64,000 nt of DNA from Neoarius graeffei (Eukaryota; Chordata; Actinopteri; Siluriformes; Ariidae). Positions 43,531 to 53,037 of the stretch are shown here, piece by piece. The notes under the pieces were generated by a model, which saw only the letters and a list, made by a program, of their open reading frames with translations, did not search any database and was not told the origin of the DNA. Where the stretch lies: positions 64,703,059 through 64,767,058 of the forward strand of contig NC_083574.1 of assembly GCF_027579695.1 (NCBI RefSeq), in the 5' to 3' direction. Made by a program: the position numbers and the translations under genes. Within the stretch, counting starts at the first letter, position 1. Each line of letters begins with the position of its first letter.

Positions 43531-46271
43531 TCTGTGAAGATTCTCAGTCATCCAGGTCATAGTAAACTGGGTGGTAAAAGAGAGCAACTGGACTTACTTG
43601 AAGATTCTTGAAGACATTTCACCTCTCATCCAAAAGGCTTCTTCAGTTCTGTCTGACTAATAGGGAGTATCAGGTATTTATCCTCTCATGGATGAAAAGC
43701 AATCCTCAGGTGTCGTTGAGTCATCCTGTTGGTGTGGGTCCCTGGGGGCTGGGTGTGAATGGCCTAGAGAGTCGTTGGGGTGATCAATGGATTGTTGGTT
43801 CTCTCTGTCCTCCTGTGAGTCACTGAAAACAGCAGGGTTTTGGTGTGCATTCAGTTGTCTGGGAAGTGTGCCAAGGACTGAATTGTAGGTGGCTGATAAA
43901 TGATGTCTTAGACCACCACCTCTGTTCAGTGATGGCCGCTCCAGGTTGACAAAAATGGCTTCTTTAACTCCTCACTCATACCAACGATCCTCTCTGGCTA
44001 AAATGCGTATGTTGCAATCCTGAAATGAGTGTCCTTTGTTGTTAAGATGAAGATAGAAAGCAGAGACCTGGCCTGAGGAACTGGCTCTCCTGTGTTGAGC
44101 CATGTGCCTGTGAAGCGGTTGTTTTATTTCCCCAATATAAGAGTCCGAGCATTCCTCACTGCGCTGAATTGCATACACTATGTTGTCCTGTTTGTGTCTG
44201 GCTATTCTGTCCTTAGGGTGGATCAGTTTCTGCTTCAGGGTATTACTGGGTCTGAAATGTACCAGAATGTTGTGTTTATAGAAGATCCTCCTGAGTTTCT
44301 CAGATAGAGCAGAAATGTAGGGAATTACAATGTTCTTGTTTTTGTTCCTGTTATCCTCCTTGTCTGTTATGTTCCTTTTTCTCCTCTTGAAGAAAGCCCA
44401 GTTGGGATACCTGCAATTCTGAAGTGCTTTCTTGATATGATTCTGCTCTTTCTCTTTTCCCTCTACTGTCGTAGGAATGTTCTGAGCCCTGTGTTGCAAG
44501 GTCCTAATGATCCCCAATTTGTGTTCCAGTGGGTGGTGTGAGTCAAAGACTAGGTACTGGTCTGTGTGTGTGGATTTCCAGTAGACCTCGATGCTAAGGC
44601 TTCTGTCTTGTCTAATGTGTACGTCACAATCCAAGAAGGCTAGATTATTCCCACTGACATCCTCCCTGGTGAAATTGATGTTGATATCCACTGCATTGAT
44701 GTGCTTAGAGAAGGCTTCCACCTCATGGGTTTTGATTTTAACCCAGGTGTCATACACATATCTGAACCAGTGGCTGGGAGCAACTCCTGAAAAAGTGGCC
44801 AAAGCTTTATATTCCATTTCCTCCATGTAAAGATTGGCCACAATAGGGGACACCGGTGAGCCCATGATGCATCTATGCTTCTGTCTGTAGAAACTTTAAT
44901 TAAACTGGAAATAGATGGTGGTCAGGCAGAGGTCAAGCAGGGTGCAAATCTGGTCCGTGGTGAGGTTCGTTCTGTCCAGTAAGATGCTGTCTTGAAGGAA
45001 TTGTTTTCTAACAGATTCGACTGCTTCTGTGGTGGGAATGCAGGTGAATAGAGAAGTGACATTGTAGGAAACCATGGTTTCATCTGAGTCTATTTTGAGG
45101 TCTGCAACTTTAGTAGCAAAATCTTGGGAGTTTTTGACATGATGTGGCATGTTTCCAACAAGAGGAGCCAGGATGGAGGCTAGATGTTTGGCAATGTTAT
45201 AGGTGACAGAGTTTATACTGCTGATGATAGGTCTGAGTGGAGCTCCTTCCTTGTGAATCTTAGGGAGTCTGTATATGAGAGGAACGGCTTCCCCAGGGTG
45301 CAATCTGTAGTACAGAGATCGGTTGATGGCTTGGTCCTTTTCTAGTTGTTGCAGGCAGCTAACAACTTTCTTTTTGTAACAACTGGTGGAGTCCCACCTC
45401 AAGGTTTCATAGGTGGTTGTGTCGCTGAGGAGACTGGTCATCTTTGAGTGGTAGTCTGCTGTGTTTAGTACCACTGTGCATCTCCGTTTGTCAGCAGGAA
45501 GGATGGTGATGTTCCAGTCTCTTTGAAGCAATGTAAGAGCCCTCCTTTCTTGGCTGGTGAGGTTGGAGGGGGGTGCTTTTGCACTGGACAGAGCAGCTGA
45601 TATCTTCAGTCTAAGTTGTTCTGCCTCTGTGTTGGTCAGATTGTTGTTTTCTGATGGCTGACTCTGGCTGTGATGAGGTCTACCACTGGCATCTGCTCTG
45701 GTGAAACTGCAAAGTTAAGTCCCTTGGATAAAACATCTTTCCCTGGTTGGGTGAGTACCCTGTTGGATAAGTTCTTCACCCATTTCTCTTCTATGTCTGG
45801 TTGTGTAGCCTGGTCAGATTTCTTCCTCCAAGTCAGCACTTCTGTCTTGCTGGAAGAGGTGGTTTTAGACAGCAATGTTTGAAATTTGTGCATCTGTCAT
45901 TCCTTGCCTTTGGTATGTTGTGAAATCTGTGCCTTCTCAGCAAACTCAGAGACTCATTCCAAAACTTTACTGGGAAGAAGTACTGTCAACTCTTCAAACA
46001 ACAGTTCAGTCTTGTTCTGGAGAGCATCAATGGTGAAATGTACTTGTCTCACTCTCTCGTTGAGCAGCTGCTCCTGGGCTTTCTGGAGGATTATTTCAGC
46101 TCTGTGTCCTTTGATGGTTGAATACAGGCGTTGGCTGATGGGGATAATGTTGGATTGTTGGCATCTTAGGTTGAAACGCAGGTGGTGTCTGTAGTCTGCC
46201 AGTTTTCTGGACGTCCTCTCATACTCCCACACCAGTCGAAGGGTTCTCATCCCAAAGTGTGTGGAAACATG
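43531..46271 (-). mobile_element. Penelope-like (Neptune-type) element copy A
   Basis: About 2.7 kb on the minus strand. A roughly 440-bp 3' region (43531-43971) recurs at 46272-46714, directly upstream in the direction of transcription, giving the head-to-tail arrangement typical of Penelope elements. Confidence 0.9.
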
Positions 46272-46301
46272 TCTGTGACGATTCTCAGTCATCCAGGTCA
46301 T
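43972..46301 (-). pseudogene. Penelope RT with GIY-YIG endonuclease, copy A
   Basis: Minus-strand gene in four open segments: 46301-45954 (N-terminal region), 45893-45636, 45531-44896 (RT core, [49 protein letters not shown]) and 44865-43972 (GSPVSPIVANLYMEE, then the GIY-YIG part IVYAIQRSEECSDSYIGEIK with QPLHRHMAQHRR). The RT box reads RYVYDTW, so the first catalytic Asp is Tyr; copy C keeps YVDD. TAA lies between the RT segments at about 44895. The first ~14 codons of the 46301 frame lie in the tail of copy B, as expected for tandem copies. GIY-YIG is the family's target nicking domain. Confidence 0.88.
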
Positions 46302-46714
46302 AGTAAACTGTGGGTGGTAAAAGAGAGCAACTGGACTTGCTTGAAGATTCTTGAAGATGTTTCACCTCTCATCCAAAGGGCTTCTTCAGTTCTGTCTGAC
46401 TAATAGGGAGTATCAGGTATTTAGCCTCTCATGGATGAAAAGCAATCCTAAGGTGTCGTTGAGTCATCCTGTTGGTGTGGGTCACTGGGGGCTGGGTGTG
46501 AACGGTCTAGAGAGTCGTTGGGGTGATCAATGGATTGTTGGTTCAGTCTGTCCTCCTGTGAGTCACTGAAAACAGCTGGGTTTTGGTGTGCATTCAGTTG
46601 TCTGGGAAGTGTACCAAGGACTGCATTGTAGGTGGCTGATAAATGATGTCTTAGACCACCACCTCTGTTCAGTGATGGCCGTTCCAGGTTGACAAAAATG
46701 GCTTCTTTAACTCC

Positions 46715-47810
46715 TCACTCATACCAACGATCCTTTCTGGCTAAAATGCATATGCTGCAATCCTGAAATGAGTGTCCTTTGTTGTTAAGATGAAGATAGA
46801 CAGCAGAATCCTGGCCTGAGGAACTGGCTCTCCTGTGTTGAGCCATGCACCTGTGAAGTGGTTGTTTTGTTTCCCCAATATACGAGTCTGAACATTCTTC
46901 ACTGCACTGAATTGCATACACTATTGCCGCTTTTCCACTACAAATGCGGCTGAGTCGGGCTGAGCCGTGCCGTGCTGAGTCGAGCTGAGCGGGGCTGTTG
47001 GAGTTGCATTTCGACTACAACTGCGCTGAACTGTGCTGGCTGGAAGTGGGTGGACACATTGGGTGGAGTTAGCGAAAGTGGGTGGACGTCACGTGATGTC
47101 GTTAAGCAGCGCAAACAGTGACATCAGTGAGCTTTTAAGCGGTAGTCTCACGACCCGAATAGTAAACAATAAACATGGAGGACATGGAGTCGTTAGTGTT
47201 GCTGGTCTTGGTGCTGTGGCTTGTTGTCACCGACAACGCGGACAGATACTGGCAAGAGCGTATAGATGAGGCGAGGCGCATAAGGCTTCAGAAATTCTCG
47301 CAATTCGTAATTCTCCTTCTTCCGGGTTTGCGGTGTTTACAGATCCCAGCGTGCTCGCGGGGCGTGTGTGGGCATGTGAGGACACTCCTCCTCACCAGTC
47401 AGTGCACAGGGGAGTGTCTGCTCACGCCCCCAGCCTCACTCGGCACGGTTTGGCTCGCTTTAGCCCCACTCCAAAACGGTGCGAGTTTTAGGGGCTAAGC
47501 AGGGCTGAAGCGAGCTGAGTCGTGCTGGTTTTTGGTAGTCGAAACGCGAGCCGTGTCGGGCTGAAGTGAGCTGAAGCGAGCTGAAGTGAGCTGAAAAAGG
47601 GTAGTGGAAAAGGGCCATATGTTGTCCTGTTTGTGTCTGGCTATTCTGTCCTTAGGGTGGACCAGTTTCTGCTTCAGGGTGTTACTGGGTCTGAAATGTA
47701 CTGGAATGTTGTGTCTATAGAAGACCCTCCTGAGTTTCTCAGATAGAACAGAAATGTAGGGAATGACAATGTCCTTGTATTTGTTCCTGTTATCCTCTTT
47801 GTCCATTATG
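46715..47810 (-). pseudogene. Penelope GIY-YIG domain, copy B
   Basis: 46921 down to 46715 encodes AIQCSEECSDSYIGETKQPL and the following HRCMAQHRRASSSGQDSAVY, the GIY-YIG endonuclease end. The upstream part of the same domain (47806 down to 47618) lies beyond the MITE and reads VIPYISVLSEKLRRVF and HFRPSNTLKQKLVHPKDR. The RT part continues beyond Gypsy copy 3. Sequence is well kept, but the gene is in three pieces and 5' truncated. Confidence 0.85.
46925..47617. mobile_element. Harbinger-type MITE in Penelope copy B
   Basis: The end TGCCGCTTTTCCACTAC is matched in inverse by GTAGTGGAAAAGGGCCA. TAT is duplicated at 46922-46924 and 47618-47620, and Penelope copy A shows the empty site. Subterminal regions repeat GGCTGAGCCGTG and GAAGTGAGCTGA units. 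A short plus-strand frame near 47175-47330 may descend from the parental gene; not recognised. Confidence 0.88.
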
Positions 47811-47943
47811 TTCCTGTGGCAGCGGGGGCGTGGTCAAGCGCCGGTCTGTGACAGGAGGGCGGAGTCAGGGAAGGTAAGTGACAGAATCACTTCACCTGAG
47901 ATCAATTAACCTGTGTTTGTGTGTCTTCCCAGCAACCACGCCC

Positions 47944-47950
47944 TATATAA
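47944..47950 (+). promoter_or_regulatory. TATA box in the LTR of Gypsy copy 3
   Basis: TATATAA, about 100 bp upstream of the AATAAA signal, a spacing that fits an LTR U3/R layout. Copy 1 has TATAAAA at the same place; copy 2 has TATTTAA. Confidence 0.75.
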
Positions 47951-48046
47951 GGAGAGAGAGAACAGAGGAAGGGAGCTCTCTCCTGCACCAGATGACTTGT
48001 GTGTGTGTGTCTGGGAGTATGTGTGTGTAACCTGAAAAGGGAACAC

Positions 48047-48052
48047 AATAAA
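48047..48052 (+). terminator. Polyadenylation signal in the LTR of Gypsy copy 3
   Basis: AATAAA followed by a T-rich tract and a TGTGCT-containing end, as expected for R/U5. The functional one is the copy in the 3' LTR at 52659-52664. Confidence 0.75.
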
Positions 48053-48122
48053 TAGTTTTTTTTGAACTCAGTTCTGTCCTGCCGTACTTCTGTGCTCCAC
48101 CCACCTGCTCTGACCTCTACAG

Positions 48123-48140
48123 TGGTGCTGAAACCTGGGA
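48123..48140 (+). other. Primer binding site of Gypsy copy 3
   Basis: TGGTGCTGAAACCTGGGA begins one base after the LTR end. Copies 1 and 2 carry TGGTGCCGAAACCC and TGGTGCTGAAACCC at the same place. The complementary tRNA was not identified. Confidence 0.8.
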
Positions 48141-48158
48141 CTGGAGCACAGCAGCCCC

Positions 48159-51100
48159 ATGGAGTCCTCCCCGTTTGCTGAACTGGTCCACGCCCTTGCC
48201 ACGGCCCAGCAAAGCCAGCACCAGGCGCTACTCACCCTCCGAAAGGAGCAAGAAGAGCGGTTCAAGGCCCTGGTGTTGGCCCAACAAGAAGATCGACAGG
48301 CGTTCCGGCACCTCCTCGCGTCGGCGGGGTCCACCAGCGCTCCTGCCGCGGGCCCGTCTCCCCTCACTGTCACCAAGATGGGCCCGCAGGATGACCCCGA
48401 GGCGTTCATCACGCTCTTTGAGCAAGTCGCCGAAGCCTCGGGGTGGCCGATGGAGCAGCGCGCGGCGCGCCTCCTCCCCCTGCTCACGGGAGAAGCACAG
48501 CTGGCCGCGCTACAGCTCCCTGCCGACCGCCGGCTGGCCTACGCGGACCTCCGCCGGGCCGTCCTCCAGCGCGTGGGGCGCACTCCAGAACAGCAGCGCC
48601 AGCGCTTCCGCGCGCTGCGCTTGGAGGAAGTCGGCCGGCCGTTCGCGTTTGGCCAGCAGCTCCGGGACGCCTGCTGGCGGTGGCTGAGGGCCAACAACCG
48701 CGACGCCGAAGGAATCCTCGACCAGGTGGTGCTGGAACAGTTCGTTGCTCGCTTACCAGCAGGAACGGCGGAGTGGGTCCGGTGCCACCGCCCGGCGTCG
48801 TTGGATCAAGCAGTCGAGCTGGAGGAGGACCATTTGGCGGCTGTCCCGGTGGCAGGACAGCAGATGACATCATCTCCTCTCTCCTCTTCTCTCTCTCTCT
48901 CTCCCCCTCCTCCTGTGTCCCGTCCTCGCCCCATTCCCCCACCGCGGAGGCGGGGGCCGGCTCCTCCCCAGCCGGCCCGGCGCACCCGCGGTGCCCTCCC
49001 GTTTCTCCCTTCTGTGTCTGTCTCTCCCCCACCTCAGGTGAGTGAGCCCCAGATCACCGGTGCAGAGGGAAAGCCCGGGCCGGTTTGCTGGCGCTGCGGG
49101 GAGCCGGATCACCTTCAACAGCAGTGCACAGCAATGGAAGTGGGCGCGGTGGTTCGGATCCCCGACGCGCCAGAGGCCGCCCTCGATCGGGCCGGAGCGT
49201 ATCGCATACCGGTGAGTATCCAAGGGGCTACATATCAGGCGTTGGTGGATTCTGGTTGTAATCAGACCTCAATTCGCCAAAGCCTGGTTCAAAACGAGGC
49301 ATTGGGGGGAGCACAAGAGGTGAAGGTTTTGTGTGTGCACGGGGATGTTCACCGCTACCCTTTGGTGTCGGTCCACATTATTTTCAGAGGGGAAAAATTT
49401 ATAGTGAAGGCGGCGGTTAATCCCCGCCTTACCCACTCTTTAATTTTGGGGACGGATTGGCCGGGATTTCGGGGTTTAATGACGCGCCTAGTAGAGAGTG
49501 GGTCCTGCCAGTTGACAGGGGGAGGTCCCGGTGTCGCTTTGGCGGGAGCAGCTGTCACAGAGCCGTCTACGTCATCTCCGCGTCAGAGCGAGGAGCTGCT
49601 GGCTCCTCCTCTCTCTATTGGGGAATCCCTCGCGGATTTCCCATTAGAGCAGTCGCGAGACGAGACTCTGCGACATGCGTTTGACCAAGTGAGAGTAATC
49701 GATGGTCAAACGCTCCCGCCGAACGCCACCCTGTCCTTCCCTTACTTCGCGATTTTGAAGGATAGATTATACCGAGTGACGCAGGACACTCAAACTAAAG
49801 AGCGAGTCACGCAGCTTTTGATTCCAAAGAGCCGCCGGGAATTGGTATTCCAGGCGGCTCACTTTAATCCCATGGCTGGACACTTGGGGCAGGATAAAAC
49901 ACTAGCCCGAATAATGGCCCAATTCTATTGGCCGGGGATTCGCGGCGATGTCCGTAGGTGGTGTACGGCATGCCGCGAATGCCAGTTAGTAAATCCAGCG
50001 GCCATTCCAAAAGCGCCTTTGCGCCCTCTACCGTTAATCGAGACCCCGTTTGAGAGAATTGGGATGGATCTCGTCGGGCCATTAGATCGGTCAGCACGAG
50101 GGTACCGCTTTATATTAGTTCTGGTGGACTATGCAACGCGATACCCGGAAGCAGTGCCTCTGCGCAATATCTCAGCACGCAGTATTGCAGAGGCACTCTT
50201 CCGCGTCATCTCCCGAGTTGGAATCCCGAAAGAGATTCTGACTGACCAAGGCACTACGTTTATGTCACGAACACTGCGCGAACTGTATGGGTTATTGGGG
50301 ATAAAGCCGATCCGCACCAGCGTATATCACCCACAAACGGACGGTTTAGTGGAACGGTTCAACCGCACCCTCAAAAATATTATTAAAAAATTCGTAAGTG
50401 AGGACGCACGTAATTGGGACAAGTGGCTCGAACCCTTGCTGTTCTCAGTGAGAGAGGTCCCCAAAGCCTCCACGGGGTTCTCCCCGTTCGAATTATTATA
50501 TGGGCGTAAGCCGCGTGGCATCTTGGACGTGCTGCGGGAAAATTGGGAGGAGGGACCTTCACAAAGTAAGAACGAAATTCAGTACGTTATGGACCTGCGC
50601 GCAAAACTCCACACGCTCACCCACCTAACTCAGGAGAATTTGCGGCAGGCCCAGGAACGGCAAGCCCGCCTGTACAACAAGGGTACGCGCCTTAGAGAGT
50701 TCACACCGGGAGATAAAGTACTCGTACTGTTGCCCACGTCGAGCTCCAAATTGATCGCCAAGTGGCAAGGGCCCTTTGAGGTCACACGGCGAGTCGGGGA
50801 CGTCGACTATGAGGTGAGGCGAACAGACAGGGGTGGGGCGCTACAGATCTACCACCTCAATCTGCTAAAACTCTGGAACGAGGAGGTCCCCGTGGCGTTG
50901 GTGTCGGCAGTTCCGGAGAAGGCGGAGCTGGGGCCGGAGGTTCAAAAAGGGACATTGGCATCACATACCTCTCCGGTCCCCTGTGGAGACCACCTCTCCC
51001 CGACCCAACTCACGGAGGTCGCCCAGTTGCAGGCCGAGTTTTCGGATGTGTTCTCGCCCCTGCCCGGTCGCACTAACCTCATAGAACACCACATAGAGAC

Positions 51101-52409
51101 GCCCCCGGGGGTGGTAGTGCGTAGCCGCCCTTACAGGCTACCCGAACACAAAAAAAAGGTGGTTCGGGAGGAACTTCAGGCCATGCTCGAAATGGGCATC
51201 GTCGAGAAGTCCCACAGCGACTGGAGCAGCCCGGTGGTCTTGGTTCCCAAGGCCGACGGCTCGGTCCGGTTCTGTGTGGACTATAGAAAAGTCAACGCGG
51301 TGTCTAAATTCGACGCGTACCCAATGCCTCGTATTGATGAGCTGCTCGATCGACTAGGCACAGCTCGCTTTTACTCGACACTGGATTTGACGAAGGGATA
51401 TTGGCAGATCCCCTTGACTCCATTATCCCGGGAGAAAACGGCCTTTTCCACACCGCTCGGCTTACACCAGTTCGTCACACTTCCGTTTGGGCTGTTTGGG
51501 GCGCCCGCTACGTTTCAGCGGCTGATGGACAGGGTCCTCCGGCCCCACTCCACCTATGCGGCCGCGTACTTGGACGATATTATCATTTATAGTAATGACT
51601 GGCAGCGGCACCTGCAACACCTGAGGGCCGTCCTTAGGTCGCTGAGGCGGGCGGGACTCACTGCCAACCCAAAGAAGTGTGCAATTGGGCGGGTGGAAGT
51701 ACGGTATCTGGGCTTCCACTTGGGCAACGGGCAGGTGCGTCCCCAAATTAATAAGACAGCAGCGATTGCGGCCTGCCCGAGGCCCAAGACCAAAAAGGGG
51801 GTGAGACAGTTCCTGGGGCTGGCTGGCTATTATCGTAGGTTTATACCTAATTATTCGGACGTCACCAGCCCGCTGACTGACCTCACTAAAAAGGGGGCGC
51901 CAGATCCGGTCCAGTGGACGGAGCAGTGTCAGCGGGCTTTCTCTGAAGTAAAGGCTGCACTGTGTGGGGGGCCACTTTTACACTCCCCTGACTTCTCTCT
52001 CCCTTTTACGTTACAGACAGATGCGTCGGACAGAGGGCTGGGGGCCGTTTTGTCCCAGCAGGTGGAGGGGGAGGACCGCCCGGTCCTGTACATCAGTCGG
52101 AAGCTGTCAGTGCGTGAGGGGCGCTACAGCATGATTGAGAAGGAGTGCCTGGCGATCAAGTGGGCGGTCCTCGCCCTCCGTTACTACCTGCTGGGGCGCC
52201 CTTTCACCCTCTGTTCGGACCACGCGCCCCTCCAGTGGCTCCACCGCATGAAGGATGCCAACGCGCGGATCACCCGTTGGTATCTGGCACTCCAACCCTT
52301 CAACTTCAAGGTGGTCCACAGGCCGGGGGCGCAGATGGTCGTGGCGGACTTCCTCTCCCGTCAAGGGGGGGGGGGAGTCGGCTGCAGGCCGGACGGGCGC
52401 CCGGCCTGA
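48159..52409 (+). CDS. Gag-Pol polyprotein of Gypsy copy 3, integrase before RT
   Basis: One 1416-aa frame starting MESSPFAELVHAL. Gag covers about residues 1-305, with a Ser/Pro/Arg-rich hinge at 240-300. The CCHC knuckle (CWRCGEPDHLQQQC) is at about 310-323. Protease with LVDSGCNQTS has its Asp at about 363. Integrase: HHCC region about 567-607; catalytic D637, D696 and E732, a D-x58-D-x35-E spacing; GPF motif about 865. RT: about 985-1180, catalytic D1076 and YLDD at 1137-1140. RNase H: D1288, E1329, D1354. No stop or frameshift separates gag from pol, so stoichiometry must be set another way. All core residues are present, so the copy could be active. Placing integrase before RT matches the Gmr1 group of deuterostome Gypsy elements. 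Confidence 0.96.
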   Translation: MESSPFAELVHALATAQQSQHQALLTLRKEQEERFKALVLAQQEDRQAFRHLLASAGSTSAPAAGPSPLTVTKMGPQDDPEAFITLFEQVAEASGWPMEQRAARLLPLLTGEAQLAALQLPADRRLAYADLRRAVLQRVGRTPEQQRQRFRALRLEEVGRPFAFGQQLRDACWRWLRANNRDAEGILDQVVLEQFVARLPAGTAEWVRCHRPASLDQAVELEEDHLAAVPVAGQQMTSSPLSSSLSLSPPPPVSRPRPIPPPRRRGPAPPQPARRTRGALPFLPSVSVSPPPQVSEPQITGAEGKPGPVCWRCGEPDHLQQQCTAMEVGAVVRIPDAPEAALDRAGAYRIPVSIQGATYQALVDSGCNQTSIRQSLVQNEALGGAQEVKVLCVHGDVHRYPLVSVHIIFRGEKFIVKAAVNPRLTHSLILGTDWPGFRGLMTRLVESGSCQLTGGGPGVALAGAAVTEPSTSSPRQSEELLAPPLSIGESLADFPLEQSRDETLRHAFDQVRVIDGQTLPPNATLSFPYFAILKDRLYRVTQDTQTKERVTQLLIPKSRRELVFQAAHFNPMAGHLGQDKTLARIMAQFYWPGIRGDVRRWCTACRECQLVNPAAIPKAPLRPLPLIETPFERIGMDLVGPLDRSARGYRFILVLVDYATRYPEAVPLRNISARSIAEALFRVISRVGIPKEILTDQGTTFMSRTLRELYGLLGIKPIRTSVYHPQTDGLVERFNRTLKNIIKKFVSEDARNWDKWLEPLLFSVREVPKASTGFSPFELLYGRKPRGILDVLRENWEEGPSQSKNEIQYVMDLRAKLHTLTHLTQENLRQAQERQARLYNKGTRLREFTPGDKVLVLLPTSSSKLIAKWQGPFEVTRRVGDVDYEVRRTDRGGALQIYHLNLLKLWNEEVPVALVSAVPEKAELGPEVQKGTLASHTSPVPCGDHLSPTQLTEVAQLQAEFSDVFSPLPGRTNLIEHHIETPPGVVVRSRPYRLPEHKKKVVREELQAMLEMGIVEKSHSDWSSPVVLVPKADGSVRFCVDYRKVNAVSKFDAYPMPRIDELLDRLGTARFYSTLDLTKGYWQIPLTPLSREKTAFSTPLGLHQFVTLPFGLFGAPATFQRLMDRVLRPHSTYAAAYLDDIIIYSNDWQRHLQHLRAVLRSLRRAGLTANPKKCAIGRVEVRYLGFHLGNGQVRPQINKTAAIAACPRPKTKKGVRQFLGLAGYYRRFIPNYSDVTSPLTDLTKKGAPDPVQWTEQCQRAFSEVKAALCGGPLLHSPDFSLPFTLQTDASDRGLGAVLSQQVEGEDRPVLYISRKLSVREGRYSMIEKECLAIKWAVLALRYYLLGRPFTLCSDHAPLQWLHRMKDANARITRWYLALQPFNFKVVHRPGAQMVVADFLSRQGGGGVGCRPDGRPA
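52362..52378 (+). other. Polypurine tract of Gypsy copy 3
   Basis: AAGGGGGGGGGGGAG-like purine run at the end of the ORF; a second G-rich run (GGTGGTGGGGGTA) directly touches the 3' LTR at 52426. Either could prime plus-strand synthesis; adjacency favours the second. Confidence 0.55.
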
Positions 52410-52426
52410 GTCGGGTGGTGGGGGTA

Positions 52427-52733
52427 TGTGGCAGCGGGGGCGTGGTCAAGCGCCGGTCTGTGACAGGAGGGCGGAGTCAGGGAAGGTAAGTGACAGAATC
52501 ACTTCACCTGAGATCAATTAACCTGTGTTTGTGTGTCTTCCCAGCAACCACGCCCTATATAAGGAGAGAGAGAACAGAGGAAGGGAGCTCTCTCCTGCAC
52601 CAGATGACTTGTGTGTGTGTGTCTGGGAGTATGTGTGCGTAACCTGAAAAGGGAACACAATAAATAGTTTTTTTTTAACTCAGTTCTGTCCTGCCGTACT
52701 TCTGTGCTCCACCCACCTGCTCTGACCTCTACA
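52427..52733 (+). repeat. 3' LTR of Gypsy copy 3
   Basis: Same length as the 5' LTR. The visible differences are one T/C in the GTGTGT run and one G/T at the end of the poly-T run. AATAAA at 52659-52664. Confidence 0.97.
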
Positions 52734-53037
52734 GTTCCTTTTTCTGCTCTTGAAGAAAGCCCAGTTGGGATACCCACAATTCTGAAGTGCTTTCTTGATG
52801 TGATTCTTCTCCTTCTCTTTTCCATCTACCATTGTAGGAATGTTCTGAGCCCTGTGTTAAAAGGTCCTAATGACCCCCAATTTGTGTTCCAGTGGGTGGT
52901 GTGAGTTGAAGAGTAGGTACTGGTCTGTGTGCGTGGGTTTCCGGTAGACCCACAAAACTTCAAAACTTTTCTCACCTTTAATGTGACCTGTAACCTGTAC
53001 AATTCAATTGAAAAACAAATCTGTTAGTGGGAAAAAC

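Larger units (their letters stand above)
47815..48121 (+). repeat. 5' LTR of Gypsy copy 3
   Basis: TGTGGCAG...CTCTACA, 307 bp. U3 holds a strong donor-like AAGGTAAGT (47871-47879) and an acceptor-like CTTCCCAG (to 47932). The promoter box follows at 47944 and the polyadenylation signal at 48047. Confidence 0.97.
47815..52733 (+). mobile_element. Ty3/Gypsy element copy 3 (Gmr1-like), structurally intact
   Basis: 4919 bp with 307-bp LTRs, a primer site, one uninterrupted 1416-codon ORF and a polypurine tract. GTTCC flanks it at 47810-47814 and 52734-52738. By eye the LTRs differ at about 2 of 307 positions, the sign of very recent insertion. It sits in Penelope copy B. Confidence 0.98.
46272..52949 (-). 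mobile_element. Penelope-like element copy B, split twice
   Basis: Penelope sequence at 46272-46924, 47618-47814 and 52739-52949, collinear with copy A. It is interrupted by a Harbinger-type MITE (46925-47617) and Gypsy copy 3 (47815-52733). It ends at 52949 within the RT, where a Tc1 fragment begins. Confidence 0.9.

Noticed and set aside
47033-47498. Plus-strand frames in the Harbinger-type MITE
   Set aside because: Possibly parental coding remnants, but no motif convincing enough to call a gene.
48068-49223. Long antisense open frames over gag of Gypsy copy 3
   Set aside because: GC-rich shadow frames of the real gag; the same occurs in copies 1 and 2.
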